The notes below the pieces were generated by a model. The model searched no databases. It worked only from the letters and a program-made list of their open reading frames with translations, and had not been told where the DNA came from. DNA of 14,273 nt, from contig CAJLLB010000037.1 in the NCBI GenBank assembly GCA_905207425.1, forward strand, positions 1-14,273, in the 5' to 3' direction. Positions 1-7,002 of this stretch are shown piece by piece. The translations under genes and the position numbers were made by a program. Numbering within the stretch: position 1 is the first letter of the stretch; each line of letters opens with the position of its first letter. The stretch is from an uncultured Collinsella sp. (GTDB lineage: Bacteria > Actinomycetota > Coriobacteriia > Coriobacteriales > Coriobacteriaceae).

Positions 1-557
1 TGAGGATCGTACGCGTCGACGGGGCTTTTACCTTCCCGTCGCGCTTTCAGCTGCTGGCTGCGAGCAATCCCTGCCCCTGCGGCTTTTTGGGCGATCGCGA
101 GGTGCCGTGTCGCTGCTCGGCGGCGATGGTCGAGCGCTATCGGTCTAAACTGCGCGGTCCTTTGGCCGACCGTATCGACATGATGATCGATGTGACCCGT
201 CCCGACCCTCAAGTGATTATCGAGGGTGCGGAGGGCATGTCGTCGGCCGAGTTACGTGACTACGTTGTGCGCGGTCGCGCCTTTCGCGCTTGGCGCGAAT
301 CCCGCATGGACGATGCGGATGCCGAGGCCGAGGATGACGAGACTCGGTCCATTGACGGCGTCGTTTCGACCTTTGAGCTCGATGATGCGGCGGAGAAGTG
401 TGTGCTCGGCCTGTCGAAGCGCACGCATCTCACAGGGCGTGGCATCGTGCGCCTTGTTCGCATTGCGCGCACGATCGCAGATGTCGCCGAGAGCGAGCAG
501 GTGACGCAGGACCACGTGCTCGAGGCGGCGATGTACCAGGGAAGGAGGGACCAATGA
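1..557 (+). CDS. comM: ComM/YifB-family Mg-chelatase-like AAA+ ATPase, C-terminal part (5' end outside window)
   Basis: Only the last 184 residues are present; the reading frame is open from base 3 and the start lies upstream of the window. The visible part begins in the AAA+ core with the family block FPSRFQLLAASNPCPCGFLG, then a Cys-x-Cys pair (CRC) and the block RGPLADRIDMMIDV, both hallmarks of the ComM branch of Mg-chelatase-like ATPases. An acidic linker follows (about residues 70-95 of the fragment), and the tail RGIVRLVRIARTIADVAES matches the C-terminal Mg_chelatase_C helical domain. ComM of naturally transforming bacteria is a hexameric helicase that promotes branch migration during integration of incoming DNA; the family is also common in species not known to transform. 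It overlaps dprA by four bases (ATGA), so the two are probably translationally coupled. Walker A and B cannot be checked because they lie upstream. Confidence 0.93.
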   Translation, partial: RIVRVDGAFTFPSRFQLLAASNPCPCGFLGDREVPCRCSAAMVERYRSKLRGPLADRIDMMIDVTRPDPQVIIEGAEGMSSAELRDYVVRGRAFRAWRESRMDDADAEAEDDETRSIDGVVSTFELDDAAEKCVLGLSKRTHLTGRGIVRLVRIARTIADVAESEQVTQDHVLEAAMYQGRRDQ

Positions 558-1489
558 TGGCTGAGGGGACCTTCGAGCTGCATCCAGGTGACGCGTTGTA
601 TCCCGAGACCGTTTTGGAGCTTTCTGATGTACCTCAGACGCTCTATGTGCGCGGCAACCCCGAGGCGCTTTCGACGCCCGCGCTCTCCATCATCGGTGCG
701 CGAAAGGCCTCGCCGTATGGTCTTGCCGTGGCAGAGCTTGCGGCGAAGGTGGCGGTTGAGGCGGGAGTGACGGTAGTTTCGGGCGGTGCAGTCGGTTGTG
801 ACCAGGCCTCGGGTTGGGCTGCGGTCAACGCCGGCGGCAAACACGTCGTGGTGCTGGGGACGGGCGCCGACGTGGTCTACCCGCGTTCGAGCGCGGGGCT
901 TATTACGCGCACGCTCGATACGGGCGGCGCGGTCGTGTCGATCTTTCCGTGGGGCATGGGTCCGCGCAAGTTTGCCTTTCCGCGTCGCAATCGCGTGATC
1001 GCGGCCCTGTCGCAAGCCCTCTTTGTATCCGAGGCGGGTATGCCTTCCGGGACGTTTTCTACAGCCGAGGCTGCTATGGATTTGGGGCGCGAACTTCTTG
1101 CCGTGCCGGGGTCGATCCTATCGCCCGAGTCGCGTGGCACGAATTACCTCATTGCGAACGGTGCCTGCTGCATTGTCGACGAGGAGTCCATCGAGATGGC
1201 TATCTCTCGCATATACGGCACCCTGCGCTACTCGCGCCCCGATGCTCCCGGCATTGCCGACCTGAATCCAACACAGCAGACCGTGATGCATGCGCTCATC
1301 GCCTCTCCGCTCAAGGTCGACGACATCGCGGCGCTCGTCTCACTCGATGCTGTCGGCGTACTCAAACTCTTGGGTTCGCTTGAACTCGAGGGCCTTATCG
1401 AGCGCATGATGGATGGAAGGTATGCGCCCTCCAAGTTTGCCCTTCACGCCCAGACGCCCTTCGGTCACAATGGAAAACGTGTCAATTAG
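554..1489 (+). CDS. dprA: DNA-processing protein DprA (Smf family)
   Basis: 311 residues, between the short streptococcal and long enterobacterial forms. DprA binds incoming single-stranded DNA in the cytoplasm and loads RecA onto it during transformation. The Rossmann-type core shows SIIGARKASPYG, VVSGGAVGCDQASG (SGG at 76-78), VVVLGTGADVVYP, the signature FPRRNRVIAALS (RRNR at 144-147), SGTFSTAEAA and GRELLAVPGS, all expected of the family. About residues 236-297 form the C-terminal winged-helix domain found in many DprA proteins (block VDDIAALVSLDAVGVLKLL). Two adjacent ATG codons, 554 and 557, can serve as start; the Shine-Dalgarno AAGGAGGG at 542-549 suits the second slightly better by spacing. 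The gene overlaps the comM stop and lies 14 bases before trmFO, as part of one transcription unit. In Bacillus subtilis topA sits between dprA and trmFO; here it is absent. Confidence 0.95.
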   Translation: MMAEGTFELHPGDALYPETVLELSDVPQTLYVRGNPEALSTPALSIIGARKASPYGLAVAELAAKVAVEAGVTVVSGGAVGCDQASGWAAVNAGGKHVVVLGTGADVVYPRSSAGLITRTLDTGGAVVSIFPWGMGPRKFAFPRRNRVIAALSQALFVSEAGMPSGTFSTAEAAMDLGRELLAVPGSILSPESRGTNYLIANGACCIVDEESIEMAISRIYGTLRYSRPDAPGIADLNPTQQTVMHALIASPLKVDDIAALVSLDAVGVLKLLGSLELEGLIERMMDGRYAPSKFALHAQTPFGHNGKRVN

Positions 1490-1503
1490 AAAGGTGTTTG
1501 CAG

Positions 1504-2841
1504 ATGCAGTTCGATCAGGTGACGGTTATCGGTGGCGGTCTGGCGGGTTCGGAATGCGCGATCCAGCTGGCAGACCGCGGGTTTGCCGTAAAGCTGTGCG
1601 AGATGCGCCCCCAGGTGAGCTCCCCGGCTCACCATACCGATCACCTGGCAGAGCTCGTCTGCTCCAATTCGTTTAAGTCGACCCGTCCGGATTCCGCGGC
1701 TGGTTTGCTGAAGGCCGAGCTTGAGCGCATGGGTTCAGTCCTGCTCGACTGCGCCCATCGCGCTGCTGTTCCCGCTGGTGGCGCCCTGGCGGTCGACCGT
1801 GTTACATTCTCCGAGCTCGTCGAGGCTGAGGTTGCCGCCCGCCCCAATATCGAGGTCGTTCACGGCGAGGTCACCCAGATCCCCGAGGGCCACGTGGTCA
1901 TTGCCGCGGGCCCGCTGTGTTCACCGGCGCTGAGCGAAGAGGTCATGAAGCTCGTCGGTGGCGACGCCCTTGCGTTCTTCGATGCCGCGGCGCCGATCGT
2001 CGATGCCTCCACGCTCGATATGGACGTGCTGTTTTCGCAGTCGCGCTACGAGGAGCAGGGGAGCGGCGACTATCTCAACGCTCCGCTCAACAAGGAGGAG
2101 TACGAGGCCTTTATCGAGGCGCTCACCACGGCCGACCGCGTGGTGCTCAAGGACTTTGAGGGCGGCGATCTGTTCCAGGCCTGCCAGCCTGCCGAGGAGG
2201 TTGCGCGCACCGGCAAGGACGCCATTCGCTTTGGCGCCATGAAGCCCGTCGGCCTCACCGACCCGCGTACCGGACGTCGCCCTTGGGCGGCGATTCAGCT
2301 GCGTGCCGAGAACAAGGAGAAGACCGCCTATAACCTGGTGGGCTTCCAGACCAACCTGACCTTTGGCGAGCAGAAGCGCGTCTTCCATATGGTGCCGGGC
2401 CTGGAGAACGCTGAGTTCTTCCGCTACGGTGTCATGCACCGCAATACCTTTGTCGACGCCCCGCACGTGCTCGATGGCACCTTTGCCGTGCCCGGTACCG
2501 GCGTGCGCCTGGCCGGTCAGATCACCGGCACCGAGGGGTACATGGAAGCCGTGGCGACCGGTCTGCTCGCGGCGCTCAACACCTATGCAGAGGCTATCGG
2601 CGCCGATTCCGTCGAGTTGCCCCGCGTGGGCGCCCTGGGTGCGCTCGTGGGCTATGCGACCGATCCTGCCACCGTGGGCTATCAGCCCATGCATGTCAAC
2701 TTTGGCCTGGTGCCGCCGCTCGAGGACGGTAAGCGCCGCAGCAAGCGCGACCGCTATCAGGCCTATGCGGACCGTGCGCTCGAGGCCCTCGATGCCTACT
2801 TGGCCACGCGTTCCGACTTGTTTGGAGGCGACCGGTCATAG
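1504..2841 (+). CDS. trmFO: Methylenetetrahydrofolate-tRNA-(uracil-54-C5)-methyltransferase TrmFO
   Basis: 445 residues, the usual family length. TrmFO makes 5-methyluridine at position 54 in the tRNA T-loop, using methylenetetrahydrofolate as carbon donor and FAD as redox cofactor. The N-terminus carries the dinucleotide-binding loop VIGGGLAGSE (8-17), then MRP, SPAHHTDHLAELVCSNSF, VPAGGALAVDR, MKPVGLTDP, GFQTNLTFGEQKRVFHM, RYGVMHRNTF and the C-terminal FAD-site block GQITGTEGYMEAVATGLLAA. Cys53 in VCSNS and Cys227 in FQACQP match the two functionally important cysteines reported for the family. Placing Cys53 at that number supports the ATG at 1504 rather than the TTG at 1498; AAAGGTG at 1490-1496 is well spaced for 1504. 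It follows dprA and touches the xer gene at its stop codon. Most high-GC actinomycetes lack TrmFO, so its presence leans toward Coriobacteriia among Actinomycetota. Confidence 0.96.
   Translation: MQFDQVTVIGGGLAGSECAIQLADRGFAVKLCEMRPQVSSPAHHTDHLAELVCSNSFKSTRPDSAAGLLKAELERMGSVLLDCAHRAAVPAGGALAVDRVTFSELVEAEVAARPNIEVVHGEVTQIPEGHVVIAAGPLCSPALSEEVMKLVGGDALAFFDAAAPIVDASTLDMDVLFSQSRYEEQGSGDYLNAPLNKEEYEAFIEALTTADRVVLKDFEGGDLFQACQPAEEVARTGKDAIRFGAMKPVGLTDPRTGRRPWAAIQLRAENKEKTAYNLVGFQTNLTFGEQKRVFHMVPGLENAEFFRYGVMHRNTFVDAPHVLDGTFAVPGTGVRLAGQITGTEGYMEAVATGLLAALNTYAEAIGADSVELPRVGALGALVGYATDPATVGYQPMHVNFGLVPPLEDGKRRSKRDRYQAYADRALEALDAYLATRSDLFGGDRS
2824..2840 (+). promoter_or_regulatory. Ribosome binding site and probable non-canonical (ATA) start of the xer gene
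   Basis: GGAGG at 2824-2828 lies nine bases before ATA at 2838-2840, which is in the recombinase frame and overlaps the trmFO stop as ATAG, mimicking the common ATGA coupling overlap. The open frame upstream of 2916 holds no ATG, GTG or TTG. The only other near-start codon is CTG at 2850, 21 bases past GGAGG, which is too far. Start use at ATA is inference; rare AUU/AUA-type starts are known in bacteria, infC being the classic AUU case. Confidence 0.45.
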
Positions 2842-3758
2842 CCTTTGACCTGTACGACACCGTCGACTCTTTTATCGCCTATATCGCACGCGTTGAGGGG
2901 CTTTCTCCCAACACGGTGACGGCCTATGGCTCGAGACTGGAGCGCTTTGCTGCCTGGTGCGAGCGCGAGGATATTGATGCTTTCGCTGCCGACGTGCGCA
3001 CCATTCGTCGCTATCTTGCTGAGCTTTCGCGTGAGCAGGTGGCTCCCCGAACGCTTGCGGCGCACCTGTCGGCTATCCGATCTCTCTATCGCTGGATGGC
3101 TGCCGAGGGGATTGTCGAGGGCGATGCGGTCTCGGCGATCGCGTCGCCCAAGCTGCCGCGTGACCTGCCGGGCGTCCTTACGACCCAGCAGGTCGAGGCG
3201 CTGCTCAAGACGCCTGATACCTCAACACCCGCGGGACTGCGCGATGCGGCGATGCTCGAGTTGCTCTATGCCTCGGGTGCCCGCATCTCAGAGCTTGCGG
3301 CGCTCAATGTGGAATCCATCTCATGGTCCGAGCGCACGCTGCGCCTGTGGGGCAAGGGGAGCAAGGAGCGTATCGTCCCTCTGTATCGTCGTGCGCTCGA
3401 TGTGACGCGTCTCTATATTGAAGAGGGGAGGCCGGAGTTGCTCGCTCGGGCAAAGCGCCGCGACCTCGCTACCGGGCCGCATCCGCTGCTTATATCGGCG
3501 CGCGGCAATCGCATGAGCGCCGCGATGCTTCGGCGGCGGTTCCATACGCTGGCGACGCTCGCCGGCATTCCGGCTGACATCGCCCCGCATGCGATGCGCC
3601 ATACCTTTGCGACCGACTTGCTCGAGGGCGGTGCGGACCTGCGCTCGGTTCAAGAGCTGCTAGGTCATGCGAGCCTGTCCACGACGCAGATCTACACGCA
3701 TCTCACACCCGATCGGCTTAAACGTGCCGTGGCTCAAGCCCATCCCCGCGGCGAATAG
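2838..3758 (+). CDS. xerC: Tyrosine recombinase XerC/XerD family (chromosome dimer resolution)
   Basis: From ATA at 2838 the product has 306 residues, the normal size for XerC/XerD; from GTG at 2916 it would have 280 and lose the conserved start of the N-terminal SAM-like domain (FIAYIARVEGLSPNTVTAYG). All catalytic residues are visible: Arg149 (GARISELA), Lys173 (GKGSKERIVPL), His251 and Arg254 (HAMRHTFATDLLEGG), His277 (LLGHASLSTTQ) and nucleophile Tyr286 (IYTHL). Xer recombinases cut and rejoin dif at the terminus, normally together with FtsK, to resolve chromosome dimers. XerC is favoured over XerD because trmFO-xerC adjacency is conserved in Firmicutes (codV in B. subtilis) and a xerC gene lies near rpsB in mycobacteria, but the sequence alone does not decide. 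No integrase-specific arm-binding domain or mobile-element context is present, so a phage integrase is unlikely. Confidence 0.92.
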   Translation: MAFDLYDTVDSFIAYIARVEGLSPNTVTAYGSRLERFAAWCEREDIDAFAADVRTIRRYLAELSREQVAPRTLAAHLSAIRSLYRWMAAEGIVEGDAVSAIASPKLPRDLPGVLTTQQVEALLKTPDTSTPAGLRDAAMLELLYASGARISELAALNVESISWSERTLRLWGKGSKERIVPLYRRALDVTRLYIEEGRPELLARAKRRDLATGPHPLLISARGNRMSAAMLRRRFHTLATLAGIPADIAPHAMRHTFATDLLEGGADLRSVQELLGHASLSTTQIYTHLTPDRLKRAVAQAHPRGE

Positions 3759-3807
3759 TGGCTGGGACGTCCCGCGCCGCACTCAGGTGTGTGGTTTTGA
3801 TTGCGGG

Positions 3808-3836
3808 TTGGCAGGAAGAGGCATTCCTGCTATCAT
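3808..3836 (+). promoter_or_regulatory. Sigma70-type promoter for rpsB-tsf
   Basis: A -35 box TTGGCA (3808-3813; consensus TTGACA) and a -10 box TATCAT (3831-3836; consensus TATAAT) are separated by exactly 17 bases, five of six matches in each. Transcription would start near 3843, leaving a leader of about 135 nt before rpsB. The site lies in the only sizeable gap between the xer gene and rpsB, where a promoter for highly expressed ribosomal genes is expected. The spacer is filled by a perfect inverted repeat. Confidence 0.75.
3811..3830. repeat. Perfect 7-bp inverted repeat in the rpsB promoter spacer
   Basis: GCAGGAA at 3811-3817 and TTCCTGC at 3824-3830 are exact reverse complements separated by GAGGCA. 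The repeat ends right at the -10 box and its left arm shares three bases with the -35 box. It could be an operator for a dimeric regulator or chance. It lies upstream of the predicted transcription start, so it would not act as RNA from this promoter. Confidence 0.6.
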
Positions 3837-3842
3837 TCATCG

Positions 3843-3977
3843 GGTTGCTTCACGGCAACATGTTTTTATCACGCACGCGCGGCTACTTCATACCGTGGTG
3901 CCCGGGCTTTGGTAGCACATGTCCGGGTTGGTTTTGGAGGATGACCCCGCGCGGAGGCAAACCACAGGAGGTTTAAC
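3843..3977 (+). promoter_or_regulatory. rpsB mRNA leader with potential RNA structure
   Basis: The roughly 135-nt untranslated leader can fold a 7-bp stem, CCCGGGC (3901-3907) with GTCCGGG (3921-3927), one G-U pair, closing a 13-base loop. A longer-range helix is possible between 3850-3855 (TCACGG) and 3893-3898 (CCGTGG). The second arm also contains GTGGT (3895-3899), which can pair with ACCAC (3961-3965) just before the Shine-Dalgarno AGGAGGT (3966-3972) of rpsB. Ribosomal protein S2 represses its own operon through the leader in gammaproteobacteria; whether that holds here is not shown. I do not recognise it as a named RNA family. Confidence 0.4.
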
Positions 3978-4706
3978 ATGGCTACCAAGATTAATATCCG
4001 CACCCTGCTCGAGGCCGGCTGCCACTTCGGTCACCAGACCCGCCGCTGGAACCCCAAGATGAAGCCGTTCATCTTCGGTGAGCGCAACGGCATCTACATC
4101 CTCGACCTCAAGCAGACCATCCTCGACGCCGACCAGGCCTACACCTTCGTCAAGAACGTCGCCAAGGGTGGCAACGTGCTATTCGTCGGCACCAAGAAGC
4201 AGGCTCAGGAGGCCGTCAAGAACGCTGCTGAGCGCGCCAACATGCCTTACATCAACCAGCGTTGGCTCGGCGGTATGCTGACCAACTTCGTCACCATCCG
4301 CTCCCGCATCAACCGCATGGAGGAGCTCGAGGCCATGGTCGAGGACGGCCGCATGGCTGTTCTGCCCAAGAAGGAGCAGGCTGTTCTCGGCAAGGAGCTC
4401 ACCAAGCTCCAGACCAACCTCGGTGGCGCCCGCGACATGAAGGGTCTGCCCCAGGCTCTCTTCGTCATCGACACCAAGCGCGAGGAGAACGCCATCAAGG
4501 AGGCTCAGCGCCTGAACATCCCCGTCGTCGCCCTGATCGACACCAACTCCGATCCCGACGAGGTCGAGTACGGCATCCCCTGCAACGATGACGCTATCTC
4601 CGCTGTCACCCTTATGTGCGAGCTCATGGCTGACGCCTGCCTCGCTGGCTCTGGTAAGGAGCAGGTCTCCGAGGCCGAGATGGCCGCTGAGCCCAAGGCC
4701 GAGTAA
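3978..4706 (+). CDS. rpsB: 30S ribosomal protein S2
   Basis: 242 residues, full length for S2. Conserved blocks include the N-terminal [19 protein letters not shown], then [27 protein letters not shown], the highly conserved [17 protein letters not shown], the two-helix arm around residues 110-150, and [16 protein letters not shown] with [13 protein letters not shown]2 joins the small subunit late, at the head-platform junction, and helps recruit S1 where that protein exists. AGGAGGT lies five bases before the ATG. Codon choice is strongly skewed to C-ending and AAG/GAG/CTC codons, unlike the preceding xer gene, as expected for a very highly expressed gene. It heads a two-gene unit with tsf, from which a 45-base pyrimidine-rich gap without a hairpin separates it. 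Confidence 0.99.
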   Translation: MATKINIRTLLEAGCHFGHQTRRWNPKMKPFIFGERNGIYILDLKQTILDADQAYTFVKNVAKGGNVLFVGTKKQAQEAVKNAAERANMPYINQRWLGGMLTNFVTIRSRINRMEELEAMVEDGRMAVLPKKEQAVLGKELTKLQTNLGGARDMKGLPQALFVIDTKREENAIKEAQRLNIPVVALIDTNSDPDEVEYGIPCNDDAISAVTLMCELMADACLAGSGKEQVSEAEMAAEPKAE

Positions 4707-4751
4707 ATCAGTCTTAGTTAATTCTTTTTCATCTCTTTGAAAGGAACCACA

Positions 4752-5621
4752 ATGGCCCAGATTACCGCCGCTATGGTCAAGCAGCTCCGCGAGATGACCG
4801 ACTCCCCGATGATGGAGTGCAAGAAGGCTCTCGTCGAGGCTGACGGCGACATGGACGCCGCTGTCGACGTTCTGCGTAAGAACGGCCTTGCCAAGGCTGC
4901 CAAGAAGGCTGGCCGTGAGACCAACGAGGGCGCTGTCGCCGCGTTCGTCTCCGAGGATGGCAAGACCGGCGCTCTGCTCGAGCTCTCCTGCGAGACCGAC
5001 TTCGTTGGCTCTAACGCCAAGTTCACCGGCTTTGCTTCCAAGGTCGCTGAGGTTGTCGCTACCACCGAGCCTGCTGACGTCGACGCTCTGCTCGAGAAGC
5101 CGATGGGCGAGGAGACCGTTTCCTCCGAGCTCACCGAGATGATTCACATCATGGGCGAGAACATGAAGATCTCCCGCTTCGCTGCCCGCAAGGCTGAGAA
5201 CGGCGCGCTCGCTTCTTACATCCACATGGGTGGTAAGATCGGCGTCCTCGTCGAGTTCGCCTTCGAGAAGGCTGAGACCGCTCAGGCTGAATCCTTCAAG
5301 ACCTTCGCTCACGACGTTGCCCTTCAGGTTGCCGCTGTCGCCCCGATCTGCGCTACCCGCGATCAGGTTCCGGCCGAGACCGTCGAGCACGAGAAGCAGA
5401 TCTACATGGCTCAGGCTGCCGAGTCCGGCAAGCCCGAGGCCATTCAGGAGAAGATGGCTGTCGGCCGTCTGGAGAAGTTCTACAAGCAGTCCGTGCTCAC
5501 CGAGCAGGAGTTCATCAAGGACAGCTCCCTCACCATCAAGAAGTACGCAGAGCAGGTCTCCAAGGAGCTCGGCGACACCATTACCGTCGTTGCCTTTGAC
5601 CGTCTGGTCCGTGGCGAGTAA
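4752..5621 (+). CDS. tsf: Translation elongation factor Ts
   Basis: 289 residues. EF-Ts exchanges GDP for GTP on EF-Tu in the cytoplasm. The N-terminal UBA-like domain shows VKQLREMTDSPMMECKKAL, followed by KAAKKAGRETNEG and the nucleotide-exchange motif TDFV at residues 82-85. Two core subdomains follow (FAARKAENGALASYIHMGGK, ending with IKKYAEQVSKELGDTITVV). The ATG at 4752 is chosen over the in-frame TTG at 4737 because GAAAGGA (4739-4745) lies six bases before it and overlaps that TTG, and because MAQITAAMVKQLR is the usual family N-terminus. It shares the biased codon use of rpsB. A strong terminator starts 23 bases after the stop, so rpsB-tsf is probably a separate transcript. Confidence 0.99.
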   Translation: MAQITAAMVKQLREMTDSPMMECKKALVEADGDMDAAVDVLRKNGLAKAAKKAGRETNEGAVAAFVSEDGKTGALLELSCETDFVGSNAKFTGFASKVAEVVATTEPADVDALLEKPMGEETVSSELTEMIHIMGENMKISRFAARKAENGALASYIHMGGKIGVLVEFAFEKAETAQAESFKTFAHDVALQVAAVAPICATRDQVPAETVEHEKQIYMAQAAESGKPEAIQEKMAVGRLEKFYKQSVLTEQEFIKDSSLTIKKYAEQVSKELGDTITVVAFDRLVRGE

Positions 5622-5644
5622 ATAAGCTCTTGTAGCTGGTAATG

Positions 5645-5679
5645 AGCAGGCTGTGGGTTTTACTCACAGCCTGCTTTTT
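5645..5679 (+). terminator. Rho-independent terminator after tsf
   Basis: AGCAGGCTGTG (5645-5655) pairs perfectly with CACAGCCTGCT (5665-5675). A G-U and a G-C pair extend the stem inward, and the T-run continues to 5679. Position and shape are classical for the end of the rpsB-tsf transcript. Confidence 0.93.
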
Positions 5680-5682
5680 CAT

Positions 5683-5698
5683 GGCTCTTCTTAGAGCC
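5683..5698. repeat. Perfect 6-bp hairpin just after the tsf terminator
   Basis: GGCTCT (5683-5688) and AGAGCC (5693-5698) are exact reverse complements around TCTT. Only three T follow, so it is a poor terminator by itself. It ends five bases before the likely pyrH -10 box, a position like that of the inverted repeat in the rpsB promoter. Confidence 0.55.
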
Positions 5699-5700
5699 TT

Positions 5701-5709
5701 TGATAGAAT
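5701..5709 (+). promoter_or_regulatory. Candidate extended -10 promoter for the pyrH operon
   Basis: TG-A-TAGAAT at 5701-5709 is an extended -10 element with five of six matches to TATAAT. No convincing -35 box lies 16-18 bases upstream, which extended -10 promoters tolerate. The predicted transcript would start near 5716, giving a short leader carrying AAAGGAGG before pyrH. A promoter is needed here because the tsf terminator lies immediately upstream. Confidence 0.5.
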
Positions 5710-5739
5710 GTTGAGAGTTCAATCTAAAGGAGGATCGCT

Positions 5740-6462
5740 TTGTCCGACATCCGATATAAACGCGTGCTTCTTAAGCTTTCCGGCGAAGCGCTGATGGGCG
5801 ACGGCCAATATGGCATCGACCCCAAGGTTACCGACCATCTTGCCAAGCAGGTCAAGGAGCTGCTCGCCGTTGGCCATGAGGTCGGCGTCGTTGTCGGCGG
5901 CGGCAATATTTTCCGCGGCATGGCCGGCGCTGCCGGTGGCATGGAGCGTGCTCAGGCCGACTACATGGGCATGCTGGCAACCGTTATGAACGCGCTCGCC
6001 CTGCAGGATGCCTTCGAGCATAACGATGTTCCCTGCCGCGTGATGAGCGCTATCCAGATGAACGAGATCTGCGAGCCCTATATTCGCCGTCGCGCCATCA
6101 ACCACCTTTCCAAGGGCAACGTCGTTATTTTTGCCGCCGGTTCGGGCAATCCGTACTTTACGACCGACACCGCCGCGGCTCTTCGTGCGTGCGAGATCGG
6201 CGCCGAGATTCTGATTAAAGCCACCAAGGTTGACGGCATCTACGACAAGGATCCCGTCAAGTGCGCCGATGCCGTCCGTTTTGACAAGATTACCTATCAC
6301 GAGGTTCTCGTCCGCGGTCTGCAGGTTATGGATTCCACGGCTACGGCACTGTGCCAGGATAACCGTATGCCGATTTTGGTCCTCAACATCGATGGCGAGG
6401 ACACCGTCAAGCGCGCGCTTTCGGGTGAGCCCGTCGGCACGCTCGTCTATCAGGAGGATTAA
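5740..6462 (+). CDS. pyrH: UMP kinase
   Basis: 240 residues of the amino-acid-kinase fold; the bacterial hexameric enzyme phosphorylates UMP to UDP with ATP. Visible motifs are KLSGEAL (12-18) at the nucleotide site, [11 protein letters not shown] (about 50-60), the UMP-binding block [17 protein letters not shown], then [19 protein letters not shown] and [10 protein letters not shown], all diagnostic of PyrH. The start is TTG at 5740, supported by AAAGGAGG at 5726-5733 with six bases of spacing and by the usual N-terminus [13 protein letters not shown]. It is the first gene after the tsf terminator and leads a tight operon; the frr Shine-Dalgarno lies within its last codons. In many bacteria the enzyme is controlled by GTP and UTP; nothing seen here suggests otherwise. 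Confidence 0.98.
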   Translation: MSDIRYKRVLLKLSGEALMGDGQYGIDPKVTDHLAKQVKELLAVGHEVGVVVGGGNIFRGMAGAAGGMERAQADYMGMLATVMNALALQDAFEHNDVPCRVMSAIQMNEICEPYIRRRAINHLSKGNVVIFAAGSGNPYFTTDTAAALRACEIGAEILIKATKVDGIYDKDPVKCADAVRFDKITYHEVLVRGLQVMDSTATALCQDNRMPILVLNIDGEDTVKRALSGEPVGTLVYQED

Positions 6463-6464
6463 GC

Positions 6465-7001
6465 ATGGCAGATAACATCACCGCCCATATGGACAAGTCG
6501 CTCGAGTCCCTCAAGCATAACTTCTCCAAGGTCCGTACCGGCCGCGCCAATGCCAACATTCTGTCCGACATCACCGTCGATTATTACGGTGTTCCCACGC
6601 CGGTCACGCAGGTTGCCGCCGTCAAGACCCCCGAGGCCCACATGCTGCTCATCGAGCCGTGGGACAAGGCACTCATCAATGCTATCGTCAAGGCCATCGG
6701 CGCTTCCGATCTGGGTATTACCCCCAACTCCGATGGCACCGTCGTTCGTCTTCCGTTCCCGGCTCCCACTGAGGAGCGCCGTCGCGAGCTCGTCAAGGAG
6801 TGCCGCGAGTACGCCGAGCAGGCCAAGGTGTCTATCCGTAACATCCGTCGTGACTTCAACAACAAGCTCGAGCGCGATGAGGAGCTCACCGAGGACGATG
6901 TCCGTCGCGAGCAGGCCAAGGTCCAGAAGCACACCGATGAGTATGTCGCCAAGGTCGAGGAGCTTCTGAAGGAAAAAGAAGCCGAGGTCATGGAGATCTA
7001 A
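6465..7001 (+). CDS. frr: Ribosome recycling factor
   Basis: 178 residues, slightly shorter than the 185 of E. coli. With EF-G, RRF splits the post-termination ribosome into subunits. The N-terminal helix contains LKHNFSKVRTGRANANIL, the domain II region has VPTPVTQVA, PEAHMLLIEPWD and LGITPNSDGTVVRLPFP, and the C-terminal helices carry TEERRRELVKECREYAEQAK and NIRRDFNNKLERDEELTEDD. These are family blocks in the right order. ATG at 6465 lies two bases after the pyrH stop and is served by AGGAGGA at 6452-6458 within the pyrH 3' end, so translation is probably coupled. The uppS start follows one base after its stop. Confidence 0.99.
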   Translation: MADNITAHMDKSLESLKHNFSKVRTGRANANILSDITVDYYGVPTPVTQVAAVKTPEAHMLLIEPWDKALINAIVKAIGASDLGITPNSDGTVVRLPFPAPTEERRRELVKECREYAEQAKVSIRNIRRDFNNKLERDEELTEDDVRREQAKVQKHTDEYVAKVEELLKEKEAEVMEI

Positions 7002-7002
7002 G

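Noticed and set aside
3764..3773. Palindrome GGGACGTCCC after the xer stop as a terminator
   Set aside because: It has no room for a loop and no T-run; probably chance in GC-rich sequence.
3758..3976. 72-codon plus-strand ORF between the xer gene and rpsB
   Set aside because: It covers the rpsB promoter and leader, starts at a GTG inside the xer stop with no well-placed ribosome site, and has no recognisable features.
3941..3976. Possible 11-residue leader peptide just before rpsB (ATG 3941, TAA 3974-3976)
   Set aside because: GGAGG touches the ATG with no spacing, which does not support initiation. The peptide has no run of a regulatory amino acid.
4179..5390. Long minus-strand ORF (403 codons) opposite rpsB and tsf
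   Set aside because: It mirrors two certain, highly expressed genes. Its Leu/Gly/Asp-rich, repetitive product is what GAG/CTC/GAC-rich codons give when read antisense, and it crosses the gene gap without its own signals.
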